From: Candidatus Latescibacterota bacterium
GTDB lineage: Bacteria; Krumholzibacteriota; Krumholzibacteriia; Krumholzibacteriales; Krumholzibacteriaceae
Assembly (NCBI GenBank): GCA_019038625.1
Contig: JAHOYU010000062.1
Span: 1-40,735 of the forward strand
Length of the DNA stretch: 40,735 nucleotides
Direction of reading: 5' to 3'
Part shown: piece by piece, positions 17,887 through 27,846 of the stretch
Position numbering within the stretch: position 1 is the stretch's first letter
Layout of the letters: each line of letters opens with the position of its first letter
Made by a program: the position numbers and the translations under genes
Notes under the pieces: generated by a model
The model's input: only the letters and a program-made list of their open reading frames with translations
Databases searched by the model: none
Told to the model about the DNA's origin: nothing

Positions 17887-18144
17887 CTACTTCGCCCTCT
17901 CGATTACTTCGATTACACGCCAGCGTTTAAACTTGCTTAGCGGTCTCGTAGACATCACTCTTACCTTATCCCCGATGTGGCAATCATTCTCCGCGTCGTG
18001 AACCCAAATCTTCGATGTCTTCTTCACGATCTTCTTGTAACGCGGATGCTGGAACGTCCGTTTGATGGAGACCGTAATGGTCTTTTCCATCTTGTCACTG
18101 ACAACCCACCCGATCAGGGTCTTTCTGGGTTTTCTTTCCTCCAT
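17887..18144 (-). CDS. rpsQ: 30S ribosomal protein S17
   Basis: The 85-aa S17 is an OB-fold primary 16S binder, with [19 protein letters not shown] and [17 protein letters not shown]. The open frame extends 21 codons upstream, but the ATG chosen has GAGGAG 6 nt ahead and gives the normal length. Confidence 0.96.
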   Translation of the reverse strand: MEERKPRKTLIGWVVSDKMEKTITVSIKRTFQHPRYKKIVKKTSKIWVHDAENDCHIGDKVRVMSTRPLSKFKRWRVIEVIERAK

Positions 18145-18232
18145 CGTTTCTCCTCGTCCATCCGGGGTGCCGACCTGATGGTCTTTGCAGCCCCTTGAAG
18201 CGATCAATCACGCTTCATGTTGAGCGTTCCCG

Positions 18233-18454
18233 CTACGCCTCTTCATTCTCCTGATTCGCGGCAAGCTTCTCGTTTATGATCGTCTTGACTCGCGCCAGTT
18301 CGCGCCGCGTACTGCGTACCTGCAGCGGATTGTCGAGACGTTTGATCGAAAGCTTGATCTTACTCGTAGTAAGCTCCTCGACCAGATCTTCTTCCTTCAA
18401 CCTCAACTCATCCAGTGTAAGTTCTCTAATTTCTACAGCCTTCATATCAACCAT
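18233..18454 (-). CDS. rpmC: 50S ribosomal protein L29
   Basis: The 73-aa L29 has MKAVEIRELTLDEL and RSTRRELARVKTIINEK. It borders the exit tunnel. The start could be this ATG (GGAAAG 6 nt upstream) or the ATG three codons later, which gives the typical MKA N-terminus; I cannot separate them. Confidence 0.94.
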   Translation of the reverse strand: MVDMKAVEIRELTLDELRLKEEDLVEELTTSKIKLSIKRLDNPLQVRSTRRELARVKTIINEKLAANQENEEA

Positions 18455-18489
18455 CCAGATCTTTCCGGTTCATCCTCTGCCCTGGTCCC

Positions 18490-18918
18490 CTAACCGGCAA
18501 CCTTACCGCTAGCAATACGGCGGACAAATTTCGTCTTGATGGGAAGCTTCGCCGAAGCAAGCTCCATCGCTCTCTTTGCCAGATCCTGTTCCACTCCCTC
18601 GAGCTCGAACATGATGCGGCCCGGTTTTACAACGGCCACCCAGTACTCGGGCGCGCCTTTTCCCTTACCCATCCTCGTCTCTGCCGGTTTTACCGTGACC
18701 GGTTTGTCGGGGAACACCCTGATCCACAGCTTCCCCTGCCTGTTTATATGGCGCATAATGGCCACACGGGCTGCCTCGATCTGCCTGTTGGTGATCCAGG
18801 CGGGTGCCTCAGCCTGAAGGCCGTACTCGCCGAAGCTGATCTTCGACCCGCGCTGAGCCATGCCGCGCATCCGACCCCTCTGCTGTTTTCTGTGCTTTGT
18901 ACGTTTCGGCATTAACAT
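18490..18918 (-). CDS. rplP: 50S ribosomal protein L16
   Basis: The 142-aa L16 has [18 protein letters not shown] and [20 protein letters not shown]. It lies at the A-site tRNA elbow. An ATG two codons downstream gives the usual MPKRT start, but the upstream ATG has the better-spaced GAGAGG (10 nt). Confidence 0.96.
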   Translation of the reverse strand: MLMPKRTKHRKQQRGRMRGMAQRGSKISFGEYGLQAEAPAWITNRQIEAARVAIMRHINRQGKLWIRVFPDKPVTVKPAETRMGKGKGAPEYWVAVVKPGRIMFELEGVEQDLAKRAMELASAKLPIKTKFVRRIASGKVAG

Positions 18919-18943
18919 CTGTTATCAACCTCTCTTGCACGGG

Positions 18944-19636
18944 CTAACGCGTCGGATTATTGCGTCCCGATTCCTCTGCTACAGCTTCTCCCATCTTCCG
19001 CCTGAAATCTTTCGGGAACAACTCACCGCGATAGATCCAGACCTTCACTCCTACCGTTCCGTAAGTGGTAAATGCGGTAGCTCTCGCGTAATCAATATCA
19101 GCCCTGAGCGTATGAAGGGGGACACGACCCTCCATGTACCCTTCAGTCCTCGACATCTCCGCTCCGCCAAGCCTTCCCGAGGTCTTGACCTTGATACCTT
19201 CGGCTCCCATTCTGACAGCTGAACCGATGGCCTTCTTCATGGCACGCCGGAATGATACCCTCTGCTCCAGCTGACCTGCAATATGCTCGGCGACGAGCTG
19301 TGCGTTGAGTTCGGGCCTCTTCACTTCCTTGATATCTATATTGACTTTTCGGGTCGTCAAGTGGGCCAGTTCTTCACTCAGAAAATCGACTTCGGCACCC
19401 TTCCGCCCTATGACCATTCCTGGTCTGGCTGTATGTATGTGCACTTTTACATTGTCGCCGCGCCTTTCAACTTCGACCTTGGATACGCCGGCCCTTGCCA
19501 GACGCTTCTTCACGTAGCGGCGCAACTTAAGGTCTTCCTCAAGCCAATCTGCCGAGTTCTTCGTGGTAAACCACTTTGAATCCCAGGTTCGATTGATACC
19601 GAGCCTCAACCCAATGGGATTTGTCTTCTGACCCAA
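18944..19636 (-). CDS. rpsC: 30S ribosomal protein S3
   Basis: The 230-aa S3 has [20 protein letters not shown], a type II KH domain with [10 protein letters not shown] near residue 75, and the C-terminal domain ([15 protein letters not shown]). It guards mRNA entry and has helicase activity with S4 and S5. The start is TTG preceded by GAGGAGG with a 5-nt spacer. Confidence 0.97.
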   Translation of the reverse strand: MGQKTNPIGLRLGINRTWDSKWFTTKNSADWLEEDLKLRRYVKKRLARAGVSKVEVERRGDNVKVHIHTARPGMVIGRKGAEVDFLSEELAHLTTRKVNIDIKEVKRPELNAQLVAEHIAGQLEQRVSFRRAMKKAIGSAVRMGAEGIKVKTSGRLGGAEMSRTEGYMEGRVPLHTLRADIDYARATAFTTYGTVGVKVWIYRGELFPKDFRRKMGEAVAEESGRNNPTR

Positions 19637-19647
19637 GATATCCTCCT

Positions 19648-20007
19648 CTACTTACTTTCTGTTTCTTCGCCAGTATGTTCGACGACGACCGTAATGCTGC
19701 TGCTTCTCTTGCGGATCCTGAATGCCCGGCCCTGAGCTCGGGGCCTGATCCTGTACATCGTCCTGCCTTCGTCTACGAATATTTGTTTGATTCCCATTTC
19801 AGACGGCTCCACCGGATGATCAAACTGTCCGGCGAGATTGTGCATTGCTGACGTGACCGTCTTTTCGATCTGGCGCGCGACTGCCTTATTCGAGAACCTG
19901 AGGATCTCGATGGCTTTTTCCACCGACTGGCCCCTGACCAGATCTGCAACGATCCGTGTCTTCCTCGCCGAGACCCTTATCTGCCGCGCTCTGGCGCGTG
20001 CTTCCAT
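19648..20007 (-). CDS. rplV: 50S ribosomal protein L22
   Basis: The 119-aa L22 has [20 protein letters not shown] and the beta-hairpin region with [20 protein letters not shown] that lines the exit tunnel. No macrolide-type hairpin deletion is obvious. The neighbours rpsS and rpsC are 23 and 11 nt away. Confidence 0.97.
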   Translation of the reverse strand: MEARARARQIRVSARKTRIVADLVRGQSVEKAIEILRFSNKAVARQIEKTVTSAMHNLAGQFDHPVEPSEMGIKQIFVDEGRTMYRIRPRAQGRAFRIRKRSSSITVVVEHTGEETESK

Positions 20008-20030
20008 TTCCGCCTACCTCCAAAATGAGA

Positions 20031-20300
20031 TTACTTGTTCTTTTTGCTTGTATGTCCTCTATACGTCCTGGTCGGGACAAACTCTCCGACTTTGTGTCCG
20101 ACCATATTCTCGGTAATGAAGACTGGCACGAATTTCTTGCCATTGTGAATCGCAAGCGTATGGCCGACGAACTCCGGGGAGATCGTAGACCTTCTAGCCC
20201 ATGTCTTCACAACCTTCTTGTCCCCGACATCGTTCATCTTTTCGATCTTGCCGAAAAGCTTCTCGTCGATGAAGGGTCCCTTTTTAAGTGATCTGGTCAT
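20031..20300 (-). CDS. rpsS: 30S ribosomal protein S19
   Basis: The 89-aa S19 starts [15 protein letters not shown] and has [20 protein letters not shown]. It sits in the 30S head by S13. A 91-nt spacer from rplB contains no feature that I recognise. Confidence 0.97.
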   Translation of the reverse strand: MTRSLKKGPFIDEKLFGKIEKMNDVGDKKVVKTWARRSTISPEFVGHTLAIHNGKKFVPVFITENMVGHKVGEFVPTRTYRGHTSKKNK

Positions 20301-20391
20301 CTATCCTCCAGAAATCCTGATCTTCACCGCTCCATCAGGAACGGCCGCGTTGCTACATACCGCCAGCAGAACGGTCTGTAGTTCGACGAAA

Positions 20392-21222
20392 TTACTTCTT
20401 CTTCCTCTTGTGAACAATATATTTATTCGACAACTTCTTCTTGTTTCTGGTCTTGTATCCCTTCGTCGGCATACCCCACGGGGAAACCGGATGGCGTCCG
20501 CCACTCGTACGGCCTTCACCGCCACCATGGGGGTGATCGACGGGGTTCATCGCGACGCCCCTGACCTTGGGCCTTCTGCCGAGCCATCGTGAACGGCCGG
20601 CCTTGCCGATCTTCACGTTCTCATGGTCAATATTGCTGACCTGCCCGATCGTGGCCGAACACTCCCTGCGGACCATCCTGATCTCACCGCTGGGAAGCCT
20701 CAGATGAACATAGTCACCATCTTTCGCCATCAACTGGGCGTAGGCGCCCGCGCTTCTTACCATCTGCCCGCCCTTGCCGGCCACCATCTCGATATTATGA
20801 ACGAAAAGGCCAGTCGGGATCTTTGCCAGAGGCATCGAGTTGCCGGGATGAATCTCGGCCTCGGGGCCCGAATCCAGAATGTCCCCTACTTTTATGCCAT
20901 TAGGAGCGAGGATATACCTCTTTTCGCCATCGGCATAATGGAGCAGGGATATGAACGCTGAACGGTTCGGATCATACTCGAGGGCAGCAACCTTCGCGGG
21001 AATACCATACTTGTCCCTCTTGAAATCGATCCTGCGGTAACGTCTCTTGTGACCGCCACCCATCCGGCGCATCGTTATGCGGCCAGCGTTGTTCCGGCCT
21101 CCGCTACTCTTCATAGGTTCGAGAAGCGATTTCTCCGGAGCCTTTTTAGTCAACCCGGAAAAATCTGTTGATGTCTTGAACCGAAGAGTCGGTGTCGTCG
21201 GTTTGTACTTCTTCAAAGCCAT
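20392..21222 (-). CDS. rplB: 50S ribosomal protein L2
   Basis: The 276-aa L2 has the peptidyl-transferase-proximal motif [18 protein letters not shown] with the conserved histidine. It starts [16 protein letters not shown] longer frame begins at a TTG 13 codons upstream, but the ATG chosen has AAGGA 8 nt upstream and gives family length. The preceding 94-nt spacer carries two perfect GC hairpins. Confidence 0.97.
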   Translation of the reverse strand: MALKKYKPTTPTLRFKTSTDFSGLTKKAPEKSLLEPMKSSGGRNNAGRITMRRMGGGHKRRYRRIDFKRDKYGIPAKVAALEYDPNRSAFISLLHYADGEKRYILAPNGIKVGDILDSGPEAEIHPGNSMPLAKIPTGLFVHNIEMVAGKGGQMVRSAGAYAQLMAKDGDYVHLRLPSGEIRMVRRECSATIGQVSNIDHENVKIGKAGRSRWLGRRPKVRGVAMNPVDHPHGGGEGRTSGGRHPVSPWGMPTKGYKTRNKKKLSNKYIVHKRKKK

Positions 21223-21316
21223 CGGTCGTTTCCTTGTCGTTTTTCGTTTATCGCCCGCCAACTGCGGGCCCCAACACTCTTTGCGGCCCCTATTCAGGGG
21301 CTTTTGTCAGGTGAGC

Positions 21317-21619
21317 CTATACCTGATCAAAGATATCTATGTTCTCACCACTGGCCAGTGTGACAATGGCCTTCTTCCGGTCAGGACGCTTGCCCGTGAA
21401 TCTGCCGCCCTTCATAAAGGTCGTCTTGGTCTTTCCTCGCATCACGCTTGTCCTGACATCCTTTACCGTCACCTTGAAAAGCTTCTCAACGGCGGTCTTG
21501 ATCTCTCTCTTGTTCGCCCTTACATCCACCTCAAAGACAAACTTGTTGTCCGTCTCCTTGAGCATCGCACTTCGTTCGGTGATTATGGGCTTGAAGATAA
21601 TTCTGCGAATATCCGCCAT
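21317..21619 (-). CDS. rplW: 50S ribosomal protein L23
   Basis: The 100-aa L23 has RIIFKPIITERSAMLKETDN and VKDVRTSVMRGKTKT. It docks SRP and trigger factor at the tunnel exit. The start overlaps the rplD stop by one base (TAATG). Confidence 0.97.
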   Translation of the reverse strand: MADIRRIIFKPIITERSAMLKETDNKFVFEVDVRANKREIKTAVEKLFKVTVKDVRTSVMRGKTKTTFMKGGRFTGKRPDRKKAIVTLASGENIDIFDQV

Positions 21620-22242
21620 TACACGAACACCTCCTCGAGTCCTGCCAGGGCTTCCTTCGTGAAAAGAAGAACGTCCGCATGGAGGATCTCGTACGCATTC
21701 ATGTTTCTACTGACCATGAAGCTTACACCCTTGATGTTTCTCATCGATTTGAGAATGTTGTCATCGAACGAGTCGGTGACGAAAAGGACTTTCTTTCCAG
21801 AAAGCCCGGAGGCCTTGAAGAACTCGGCGAATACCTTGGTCCTGGGAGCATCTACCGACACACCCTCCACCACGGAAACGCTTTCTTCCTGTCCCTTGTC
21901 AGCCAGAGCCGACTTGAGGGCAAGCCTCTTGACCTTCCTTGGTATCGAAAAACGATAATCCCTCGGATGGGGGCCGAACACAACGCCTCCGCCTCTCCAG
22001 ATCGGGGATGAACGCATTCCGGCTCTCGCCCTGCCAGTACCCTTCTGCCTGTAAGGCTTCACGGTACTATAGGATACCTCGCTACGCTGCTTCGTCTTGG
22101 CCGTGCCGCTGCGCCTGTTTGCCAGGTACATGCGGACCGCATCGTAGAGGACCGGGCGATTCACCTTCCCACCAAAGAGGGACTCGGGAAGATCGATCTT
22201 ACCCTTCAGGTCACCCTTGAAATCGTACAAATTTGCATTCAC
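21619..22242 (-). CDS. rplD: 50S ribosomal protein L4
   Basis: The 207-aa L4 includes the tunnel-lining loop (PYRQKGTGRARAGMRSSPIW, then GGGVVFGPHPRDY). In E. coli L4 represses the S10 operon. The start is GTG preceded by a purine-rich GGAAGAGAAGAAA. Confidence 0.97.
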   Translation of the reverse strand: MNANLYDFKGDLKGKIDLPESLFGGKVNRPVLYDAVRMYLANRRSGTAKTKQRSEVSYSTVKPYRQKGTGRARAGMRSSPIWRGGGVVFGPHPRDYRFSIPRKVKRLALKSALADKGQEESVSVVEGVSVDAPRTKVFAEFFKASGLSGKKVLFVTDSFDDNILKSMRNIKGVSFMVSRNMNAYEILHADVLLFTKEALAGLEEVFV

Positions 22243-22270
22243 TTTCTTCTCTTCCTTGTTGCGCCCCGCC

Positions 22271-22894
22271 CTATCTGTGCGTGGCGGTCAGCCTGAGAAC
22301 CGTATTTCTTGCTCCAGGAACGGCTCCCTTGACCAGGATCAGGTTATTTTCAGTATCGACTTCGACTATTTTCAGATTCTTGATATGCTTTATATCATAT
22401 CCGGTCTGTCCCGGGAGCTTCGTTCCCTTGAAGACCTTTCCAGGATATGCAGCCATACCGATAGACCCGGGGATCCTGTGCGAATGCGATCCATGAGTCT
22501 TCCTGCCACCGCCGAACCCATGCCTCTTCATTACTCCCTGGAAACCCTTACCTTTCGTCCTGCCCGAAACGTCCAGCTTTGCCGAGTCCTTGAAGATGCT
22601 GACATCGATGAGCTGTCCCGTCTCGAATTCATCCGGGTTCTCGACCCTGAATTCCTGCAGGTTGCGGTAAGGAGGGAGGTTTGCCTTGCGGAAATGGCCC
22701 AGGCGTGGAAGGTTCGCCCTCGTGGGACGCACCAGGTCGAAAGCTACCTGAACAGCGTTATAGCCGTCGATCGCTTCCGTCTTTACCTGAACGACCGGGC
22801 AGGGACCAGCCTGTATGACCGAAACTGGCGTAAGGACACCGTTCTCGTCAAAGACCTGGCTCATGCCTATTTTTCTGCCGATCAACCCTATCAT
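22271..22894 (-). CDS. rplC: 50S ribosomal protein L3
   Basis: The 207-aa L3 starts MIGLIGRKIGMSQVFDENG and has the central loop MKRHGFGGGRKTHGSHSHR, which reaches toward the peptidyl transferase centre. It is ordinary in length and position. Confidence 0.97.
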   Translation of the reverse strand: MIGLIGRKIGMSQVFDENGVLTPVSVIQAGPCPVVQVKTEAIDGYNAVQVAFDLVRPTRANLPRLGHFRKANLPPYRNLQEFRVENPDEFETGQLIDVSIFKDSAKLDVSGRTKGKGFQGVMKRHGFGGGRKTHGSHSHRIPGSIGMAAYPGKVFKGTKLPGQTGYDIKHIKNLKIVEVDTENNLILVKGAVPGARNTVLRLTATHR

Positions 22895-22907
22895 CTCTTC
22901 CTCCGAA

Positions 22908-23216
22908 TCAGACTTTTATCTCAATATCCACGCCGGCCGGGAGATCGAGTTTCTGTAATGCATCAACAGCTTTAGCGGTAACATTCGTTATCTCTATCAA
23001 CCTCTTGTGCACCCTTATCTCGAACTGCTCCCGGGATTTCTTGTTTACATGAGGCGAACGGAGAACAGTATAGACAGTGCGCTTCGTGGGAAGCGGAATC
23101 GGTCCGGAAACTTCGGAACCGGTCCTTCTCGCTGTCTTTACGATCTCTTCGGCGCTGCGGTCCAGCATCGAATGTTCGTAAGCCTTCAACTTAATCCTTA
23201 TGTTCTGACCATCCAC
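22908..23216 (-). CDS. rpsJ: 30S ribosomal protein S10
   Basis: The 102-aa S10 has [20 protein letters not shown] and [19 protein letters not shown]. It also serves as NusE in antitermination complexes. The GTG start has GGAGGT 6 nt upstream. It follows tuf by only 26 nt, so there is no room for a long S10 leader. Confidence 0.97.
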   Translation of the reverse strand: MDGQNIRIKLKAYEHSMLDRSAEEIVKTARRTGSEVSGPIPLPTKRTVYTVLRSPHVNKKSREQFEIRVHKRLIEITNVTAKAVDALQKLDLPAGVDIEIKV

Positions 23217-23241
23217 CGGGTTACCTCCAGATATCCCTTTT

Positions 23242-24437
23242 TCTACTCTATGATCTCAGTCACGACTCCCGCGCCGACGGTCCTGCCGCCTTCACGGATC
23301 GCAAACCTGAGTTCCATTTCCATCGCTATCGGGGTGATCAATTCGATCGCCAGATCGACATCGTCACCAGGCATTACCATCTCGGTCCCCTCGGGAAGCG
23401 TTCCCACTCCCGTTACATCCGTCGTCCTGAAGTAGAACTGTGGCCTGTATCCATCAAAGAATGGCGTATGTCGTCCGCCCTCTTCTTTCTTCAGGATATA
23501 GACCCTCGCCTTGAACTTCGTGTGTGGTGTCACCGAACCCGGCTTCGCTACTACCATGCCGCGCTCCAGGTCATCCTTGTTCATGCCCCTGAGAAGCAGA
23601 CCCACATTGTCCCCGGCCATCCCCTGGTCGAGTAGCTTGCGGAACATCTCCACTCCCGTGCACACCGTCTTCTGCGTATCGCGTATCCCTATGACCTCCA
23701 CCGCGTCTCCTACATTCACTATCCCTCGCTCGATACGTCCCGTCCCGACCGTCCCGCGTCCCGTAATCGAAAATACATCCTCCACAGGCATCAGGAATGG
23801 CTTGTCCGTATCTCGCTCAGGCGTCGGTATATAACTGTCGACCGCATCCATAAGCTCCCAGATACTCTTCGCGTCTTCGCCGTCAGCATCGTCGCTCTCA
23901 AGTGCCTTCAACGCGCTGCCCTGGATTATCGGTATGTCGTCGCCTGGAAAATCGTACTCACTCAAAAGGTCTCTGATCTCCATCTCCACCAGCTCCAGAA
24001 GCTCCGGATCATCCACCATATCGACCTTGTTCATGTATACGATCAGGTACGGTACGTTCACCTGGCGGGCCAGAAGAATATGCTCCCTCGTCTGGGGCAT
24101 CGGACCGTCCGCCGCGCTCACCACAACGATAGCTCCGTCCATCTGCGCCGCTCCGGTGATCATGTTCTTGATATAATCAGCATGCCCCGGACAATCCACA
24201 TGAGCGTAATGACGTGCCTCACTCTCGTACTCTACGTGCGCCGTAGCGATCGTGATCCCGCGTTCCCGCTCTTCGGGTGCCTTGTCAATCGAATCGAACG
24301 GCACATAGTCCGCCAGTCCTCTCGACGCCATATGCTTGGTCATCGCCGCTGTCAACGTCGTCTTCCCGTGATCCACATGACCGATCGTCCCTACGTTCAC
24401 ATGTGGCTTCGTGCGTTCAAACTTCTTCTTTGCCATG
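23242..24437. repeat. Exact long repeat, tuf copy 1 (partner at 39540-40735)
   Basis: About 1.2 kb is identical to the segment at the right end of the window, offset by 16,298 bases. Identity stops one base past the stop codon on the left side and reaches the window edge at the start codon, so the repeat is essentially the coding region. Recombination between the direct copies would excise or duplicate the intervening 16.3 kb with rpoBC and the str genes. Confidence 0.9.
23243..24436 (-). CDS. tuf: Elongation factor Tu, copy 1
   Basis: The 397-aa GTPase delivers aminoacyl-tRNA to the ribosome. It has G1 GHVDHGKT at 19-26, G3 DCPGHADY at 81-88 with catalytic H85, and G4 NKVD at 136-139. It lies 15 nt after fusA. 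Its nucleotide sequence is identical to the second copy at the right edge, a state usually kept by gene conversion. Confidence 0.98.
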   Translation of the reverse strand: MAKKKFERTKPHVNVGTIGHVDHGKTTLTAAMTKHMASRGLADYVPFDSIDKAPEERERGITIATAHVEYESEARHYAHVDCPGHADYIKNMITGAAQMDGAIVVVSAADGPMPQTREHILLARQVNVPYLIVYMNKVDMVDDPELLELVEMEIRDLLSEYDFPGDDIPIIQGSALKALESDDADGEDAKSIWELMDAVDSYIPTPERDTDKPFLMPVEDVFSITGRGTVGTGRIERGIVNVGDAVEVIGIRDTQKTVCTGVEMFRKLLDQGMAGDNVGLLLRGMNKDDLERGMVVAKPGSVTPHTKFKARVYILKKEEGGRHTPFFDGYRPQFYFRTTDVTGVGTLPEGTEMVMPGDDVDLAIELITPIAMEMELRFAIREGGRTVGAGVVTEIIE

Positions 24438-24451
24438 AAGCATCCTCCTTA

Positions 24452-26533
24452 TCAGGCAAGGCCTCTCAAGCGGCCCTGCATCTCGGCGACCATTGCCTGC
24501 GGCACCTGATCATAATGTGAAAACTGCATACTGTATACTGCCCTGCCCTGGGTCAGTGATCGCAGCGTGGTCGCGTAACCGAACATGTCCGACAGGGGAG
24601 CTCTGGCCGAGATGACCTGAGCCTCAGCCCTGGAGGACATTCCCTCTACTTTTCCTCTTCTCGTATTCAAATTTGCGATAACGTCACCCATATACTCCAT
24701 GGGAAGAACGATCTCAAGTTCCATGACCGGCTCCATGAGTACTGGGCCAGCTTTCCTGACTCCATCGAAAAACGCCCTGCTCCCGGCTATCCGGAAAGCC
24801 AACTCAGATGAATCGACGTTGTGGAACGAACCATCGACAAGCGTCACCTTCACATCGACAACCGGATTGCCGTTGACAGGCCCGCTGACCATCGAATCCT
24901 TCACTCCATCAGCTACGTACGGGATAAACTGCTTAGGGATAGCATTGCCGGTTATCTTGCTCACGAAATGGAACCCCTCGCCGGGCGCCGGTTCGAGATC
25001 TATAATAACGTGTCCGTACTGTCCCCTTCCTCCACTCTGCTTGACAAACTTGCATTCGCTGCGGCAGGAAGAAGTGATCGTCTCCCTGTAGGCCACCTGC
25101 GGCTTGCCGACGTTAGCGTGGACCTTGAACTCCCTGAGCATCCTGTCTACCAGGATCTCCAGATGAAGCTCGCCCATCCCGGATATCAGCGTCTGCCCTG
25201 TATCCTGGTCCACTCTGACCTGGAAAGTGGGATCTTCCTCGCTGAGCCTTGCAAGCACTGTGGACAACTGCATCTCATCGACCTTTGTCTTCGGTTCTAT
25301 CGCCACAGAGATGACCGGCTCCGGAAAATCCATCATCTCAAGCTGAAGCGGATGCTTCGTGTCGCAGAGAGTATCGCCTGTTGCCGAATTCTTCAGCCCG
25401 ACTACAGCAATGATATCTCCAGCATAAATTTCTTTTATTTCTTCACGCTTGTTTGCGTGCATTACCAATATCCTGTTCAGACGCTCTTTTTTCTTGTTCG
25501 TAGCATTCACGAGGTGATCGCCCGACCTGGCCGCTCCGCTGTACACCCTCAAATAGTGCAGCCGCCCGACAAAAGGATCGGTAACGACTTTGAACACCAG
25601 GGCGGAGAAAGGCTCTGATTCGTCCGCATGCCTCTCTTCTTCTTTCTTTGTGAAGGGGTTGATACCCTCCACGGCCGGAACGTCCAGAGGGTTTGGAAGA
25701 TAATCGATAACCGCGTCGAGAAGCTTCTGAACTCCCTTGTTCCTGAAAGCAGATCCGCAGAGAACCGGAATCACGGCGACCTCGTTGACTGCCTGCCTGA
25801 GCGCTTTCTTAACTATCTCTTCAGATACATCGCTACCGTCCACGACGTGATGGAGGATCTCCTCGTCATAATCTGCAAGTGCGCCGAGAAGTTCTTCCCT
25901 CGCTTCGAGACTCTTTTCAACCAGGTCCCTCGGAATATCGTCCTCATAGAACTCAGCGCCGAGGCTTCCTTTTTTATAAAAGATCGCCCTCATCTTCACC
26001 AGGTCGATCATACCGTTGAATATCTCGCCCGACCCGATAGGAAGCTGGATCGGTATGGCGTTTGCGCCAAGCCTGCCGCGCATCATTTTCACAACATTCT
26101 GAAAATCGGATCCGACCCTGTCCATCTTGTTGACAAACGCTATCCTCGGTATATTGTAGTTATCGGCCTGTCTCCAGACTGTCTCCGACTGGGGCTCGAC
26201 CCCGCCAACGGCACAGAAGATCGCTACAGCGCCATCCAGGACACGTAGACTTCTCTCGACTTCCACGGTAAAATCGACATGGCCAGGCGTATCCATGATA
26301 TTCACCCGGTGGTCCTTCCAGACACAAGTAGTGGCAGCAGAAGTGATCGTGATGCCACGTTCCTTCTCCTGCTCCATCCAGTCCATTACAGCATTGCCCT
26401 CATGCACTTCGCCCATGCGGTGGACCTTGCCTGTATAGTACAGGATCCTTTCCGTCACAGTCGTCTTCCCCGCGTCGATATGAGCGGCGATGCCGATGTT
26501 ACGTGTCTTGTCGAGAGGGAATTGCCTTGCCAT
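24452..26533 (-). CDS. fusA: Elongation factor G
   Basis: The 693-aa translocase has G1 AHIDAGKTT at 17-25, G3 DTPGHVDF at 81-88 and G4 NKMD at 135-138, followed by domains II-V. Sequences such as [16 protein letters not shown] (domain IV) are canonical. It follows rpsG across an unusual 250-nt spacer and is followed by tuf. Confidence 0.98.
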   Translation of the reverse strand: MARQFPLDKTRNIGIAAHIDAGKTTVTERILYYTGKVHRMGEVHEGNAVMDWMEQEKERGITITSAATTCVWKDHRVNIMDTPGHVDFTVEVERSLRVLDGAVAIFCAVGGVEPQSETVWRQADNYNIPRIAFVNKMDRVGSDFQNVVKMMRGRLGANAIPIQLPIGSGEIFNGMIDLVKMRAIFYKKGSLGAEFYEDDIPRDLVEKSLEAREELLGALADYDEEILHHVVDGSDVSEEIVKKALRQAVNEVAVIPVLCGSAFRNKGVQKLLDAVIDYLPNPLDVPAVEGINPFTKKEEERHADESEPFSALVFKVVTDPFVGRLHYLRVYSGAARSGDHLVNATNKKKERLNRILVMHANKREEIKEIYAGDIIAVVGLKNSATGDTLCDTKHPLQLEMMDFPEPVISVAIEPKTKVDEMQLSTVLARLSEEDPTFQVRVDQDTGQTLISGMGELHLEILVDRMLREFKVHANVGKPQVAYRETITSSCRSECKFVKQSGGRGQYGHVIIDLEPAPGEGFHFVSKITGNAIPKQFIPYVADGVKDSMVSGPVNGNPVVDVKVTLVDGSFHNVDSSELAFRIAGSRAFFDGVRKAGPVLMEPVMELEIVLPMEYMGDVIANLNTRRGKVEGMSSRAEAQVISARAPLSDMFGYATTLRSLTQGRAVYSMQFSHYDQVPQAMVAEMQGRLRGLA

Positions 26534-26596
26534 CCCGATCTCTCCAGTGCCCTGGCCCCTTCAACGCGGACCCGACACTGAAAGGCCGGATCAGCT

Positions 26597-26625
26597 GTAG
26601 AACCAGTAGCAGTTATTGCTGTCAA
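26597..26625 (-). promoter_or_regulatory. Candidate promoter upstream of fusA
   Basis: In the 250-nt rpsG-fusA spacer the minus strand has a perfect -35 TTGACA followed after 17 bp by TTCTAC, a poor -10 that has an upstream TGG extension. The gap otherwise shows no gene or terminator that I can support. Confidence 0.35.
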
Positions 26626-26783
26626 AGCAAAGTTGCGTCTGTTTCATCAATGTATAATCCCTTGTTATCCATTCTGATATCCAACTTGCAACTCGGACAC
26701 CGGGACGGAACCACCCAACACCACACTTAAATCTATTCAACCCGACCAGATTAGCAGTTAATCCGGCGGAACTCCATACCAGA

Positions 26784-27254
26784 CTACCAGCGGTAGTGTG
26801 CGAAGGCCTTGTTGGCCTCAGCCATCTTGTGAGTATCCTCACGCTTCTTGACCGAGGGACCCTCTCGCTTGAAAGCGCTGATAAGCTCAGCCGCGAGCTT
26901 CTCCGCCATCGTCTTTTCGGGTCTTTTCCGGGCAAAACTAATGATCCACCTCATGGCAAGAGCGAGTCTTCTGTTAGACCTCACTTCGATCGGAACCTGA
27001 TACGTGGCTCCACCGACACGCCTTGAGGTGACTTCGAGGACAGGCTTTACGTTCTCGATCCCCTTTTTCATGACTTCGAGACCGTTCTGGCCGGTCCTTT
27101 CCTCCATAATGTCGAGCGCGTCATAAACGATGCGTTCGGCAGTACTCTTTTTGCCTCTTCTCATGATATAATTGATAAACCTGGCCAGAAGAACGTCACC
27201 GAACTTCGGGTCGGGTGTGATCGATCTTTTTACTACTTCCCTTCTACGCGGCAT
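26784..27254 (-). CDS. rpsG: 30S ribosomal protein S7
   Basis: The 156-aa S7 starts [20 protein letters not shown] and has [19 protein letters not shown]. It organises the 30S head and the E site, and in E. coli represses the str operon. It follows rpsL by 14 nt. Confidence 0.97.
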   Translation of the reverse strand: MPRRREVVKRSITPDPKFGDVLLARFINYIMRRGKKSTAERIVYDALDIMEERTGQNGLEVMKKGIENVKPVLEVTSRRVGGATYQVPIEVRSNRRLALAMRWIISFARKRPEKTMAEKLAAELISAFKREGPSVKKREDTHKMAEANKAFAHYRW

Positions 27255-27268
27255 CTCGTCATATCCTC

Positions 27269-27652
27269 CTAAGAAGCGGCCTTCTTGGGTTTTCTAACCC
27301 CATATTTTGAACGACTTTTGGTTCTTCCGTCAACGCCGCTTGTGTCGAGCGTACCCCGGACTATATGATACCGCACTCCCGGCAGATCCTTCACCCTGCC
27401 ACCCCTTACGAGGACGATCGAGTGTTCCTGAAGGTTGTGACCTTCACCCGGGATGTAGGCGGTTATTTCGAAACCATTCGTAAGCCTGACCCTCGCAACC
27501 TTCCTGATAGCCGAGTTCGGCTTCTTCGGTGTCGAGGTATAGACTCGCGTACATACTCCCCTTTTCTGGGGACAGGCCTGTAGAGCCGGCGCACTTGTCT
27601 TTTTCGCCGATGCCTTGCGGCCTTTTCTTACTAGCTGATTGATCGTCGGCAC
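27269..27652 (-). CDS. rpsL: 30S ribosomal protein S12
   Basis: The 127-aa decoding-centre protein has [18 protein letters not shown], with wild-type Lys at residue 43, and [19 protein letters not shown]. Neither site shows a classical streptomycin-resistance change. The start is GTG preceded by GAGGG. It begins the str section and has its own promoter. Confidence 0.97.
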   Translation of the reverse strand: MPTINQLVRKGRKASAKKTSAPALQACPQKRGVCTRVYTSTPKKPNSAIRKVARVRLTNGFEITAYIPGEGHNLQEHSIVLVRGGRVKDLPGVRYHIVRGTLDTSGVDGRTKSRSKYGVRKPKKAAS

Positions 27653-27695
27653 TTTTCCCTCTTAACTCCTGCTATTACCAGATGTTATAAAATCA

Positions 27696-27723
27696 TGCAC
27701 CCTTGACAAAAAGTCAGGATGCA
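27696..27723 (-). promoter_or_regulatory. Leader hairpin of the str section
   Basis: Just downstream of the predicted start site of the rpsL transcript the RNA can fold TGCATCCTGAC against GTCAAGGGTGCA, with a T-rich loop and a one-base bulge. It would form a 5'-terminal stem-loop, possibly stabilising the RNA or binding a ribosomal protein. No known leader family was recognised. Confidence 0.4.
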
Positions 27724-27731
27724 GATAAGCA

Positions 27732-27759
27732 ATTTAACATCCCCCTATTGTCCTGTCAA
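27732..27759 (-). promoter_or_regulatory. Promoter upstream of rpsL
   Basis: On the minus strand a perfect -35 TTGACA is followed after 16 bp by TTAAAT (or after 17 bp by TAAATT) in the 194-nt rpoC-rpsL spacer. Transcription would start about 70 nt before the rpsL GTG. The surrounding AT-rich stretch differs from neighbouring coding DNA. Confidence 0.65.
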
Positions 27760-27846
27760 GTAATTAATTTACATCTTTTTCCGTCGATAACCCGCCGATC
27801 AGACACCTCTCCCCAAGAGGGGGAAAATGGCCGCGGCGGAAACTTA

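Noticed and set aside
26591-26935. A 114-codon frame over the rpsG 3' end and spacer
   Set aside because: It is out of frame with rpsG over the shared region and loses any coding character in the spacer.
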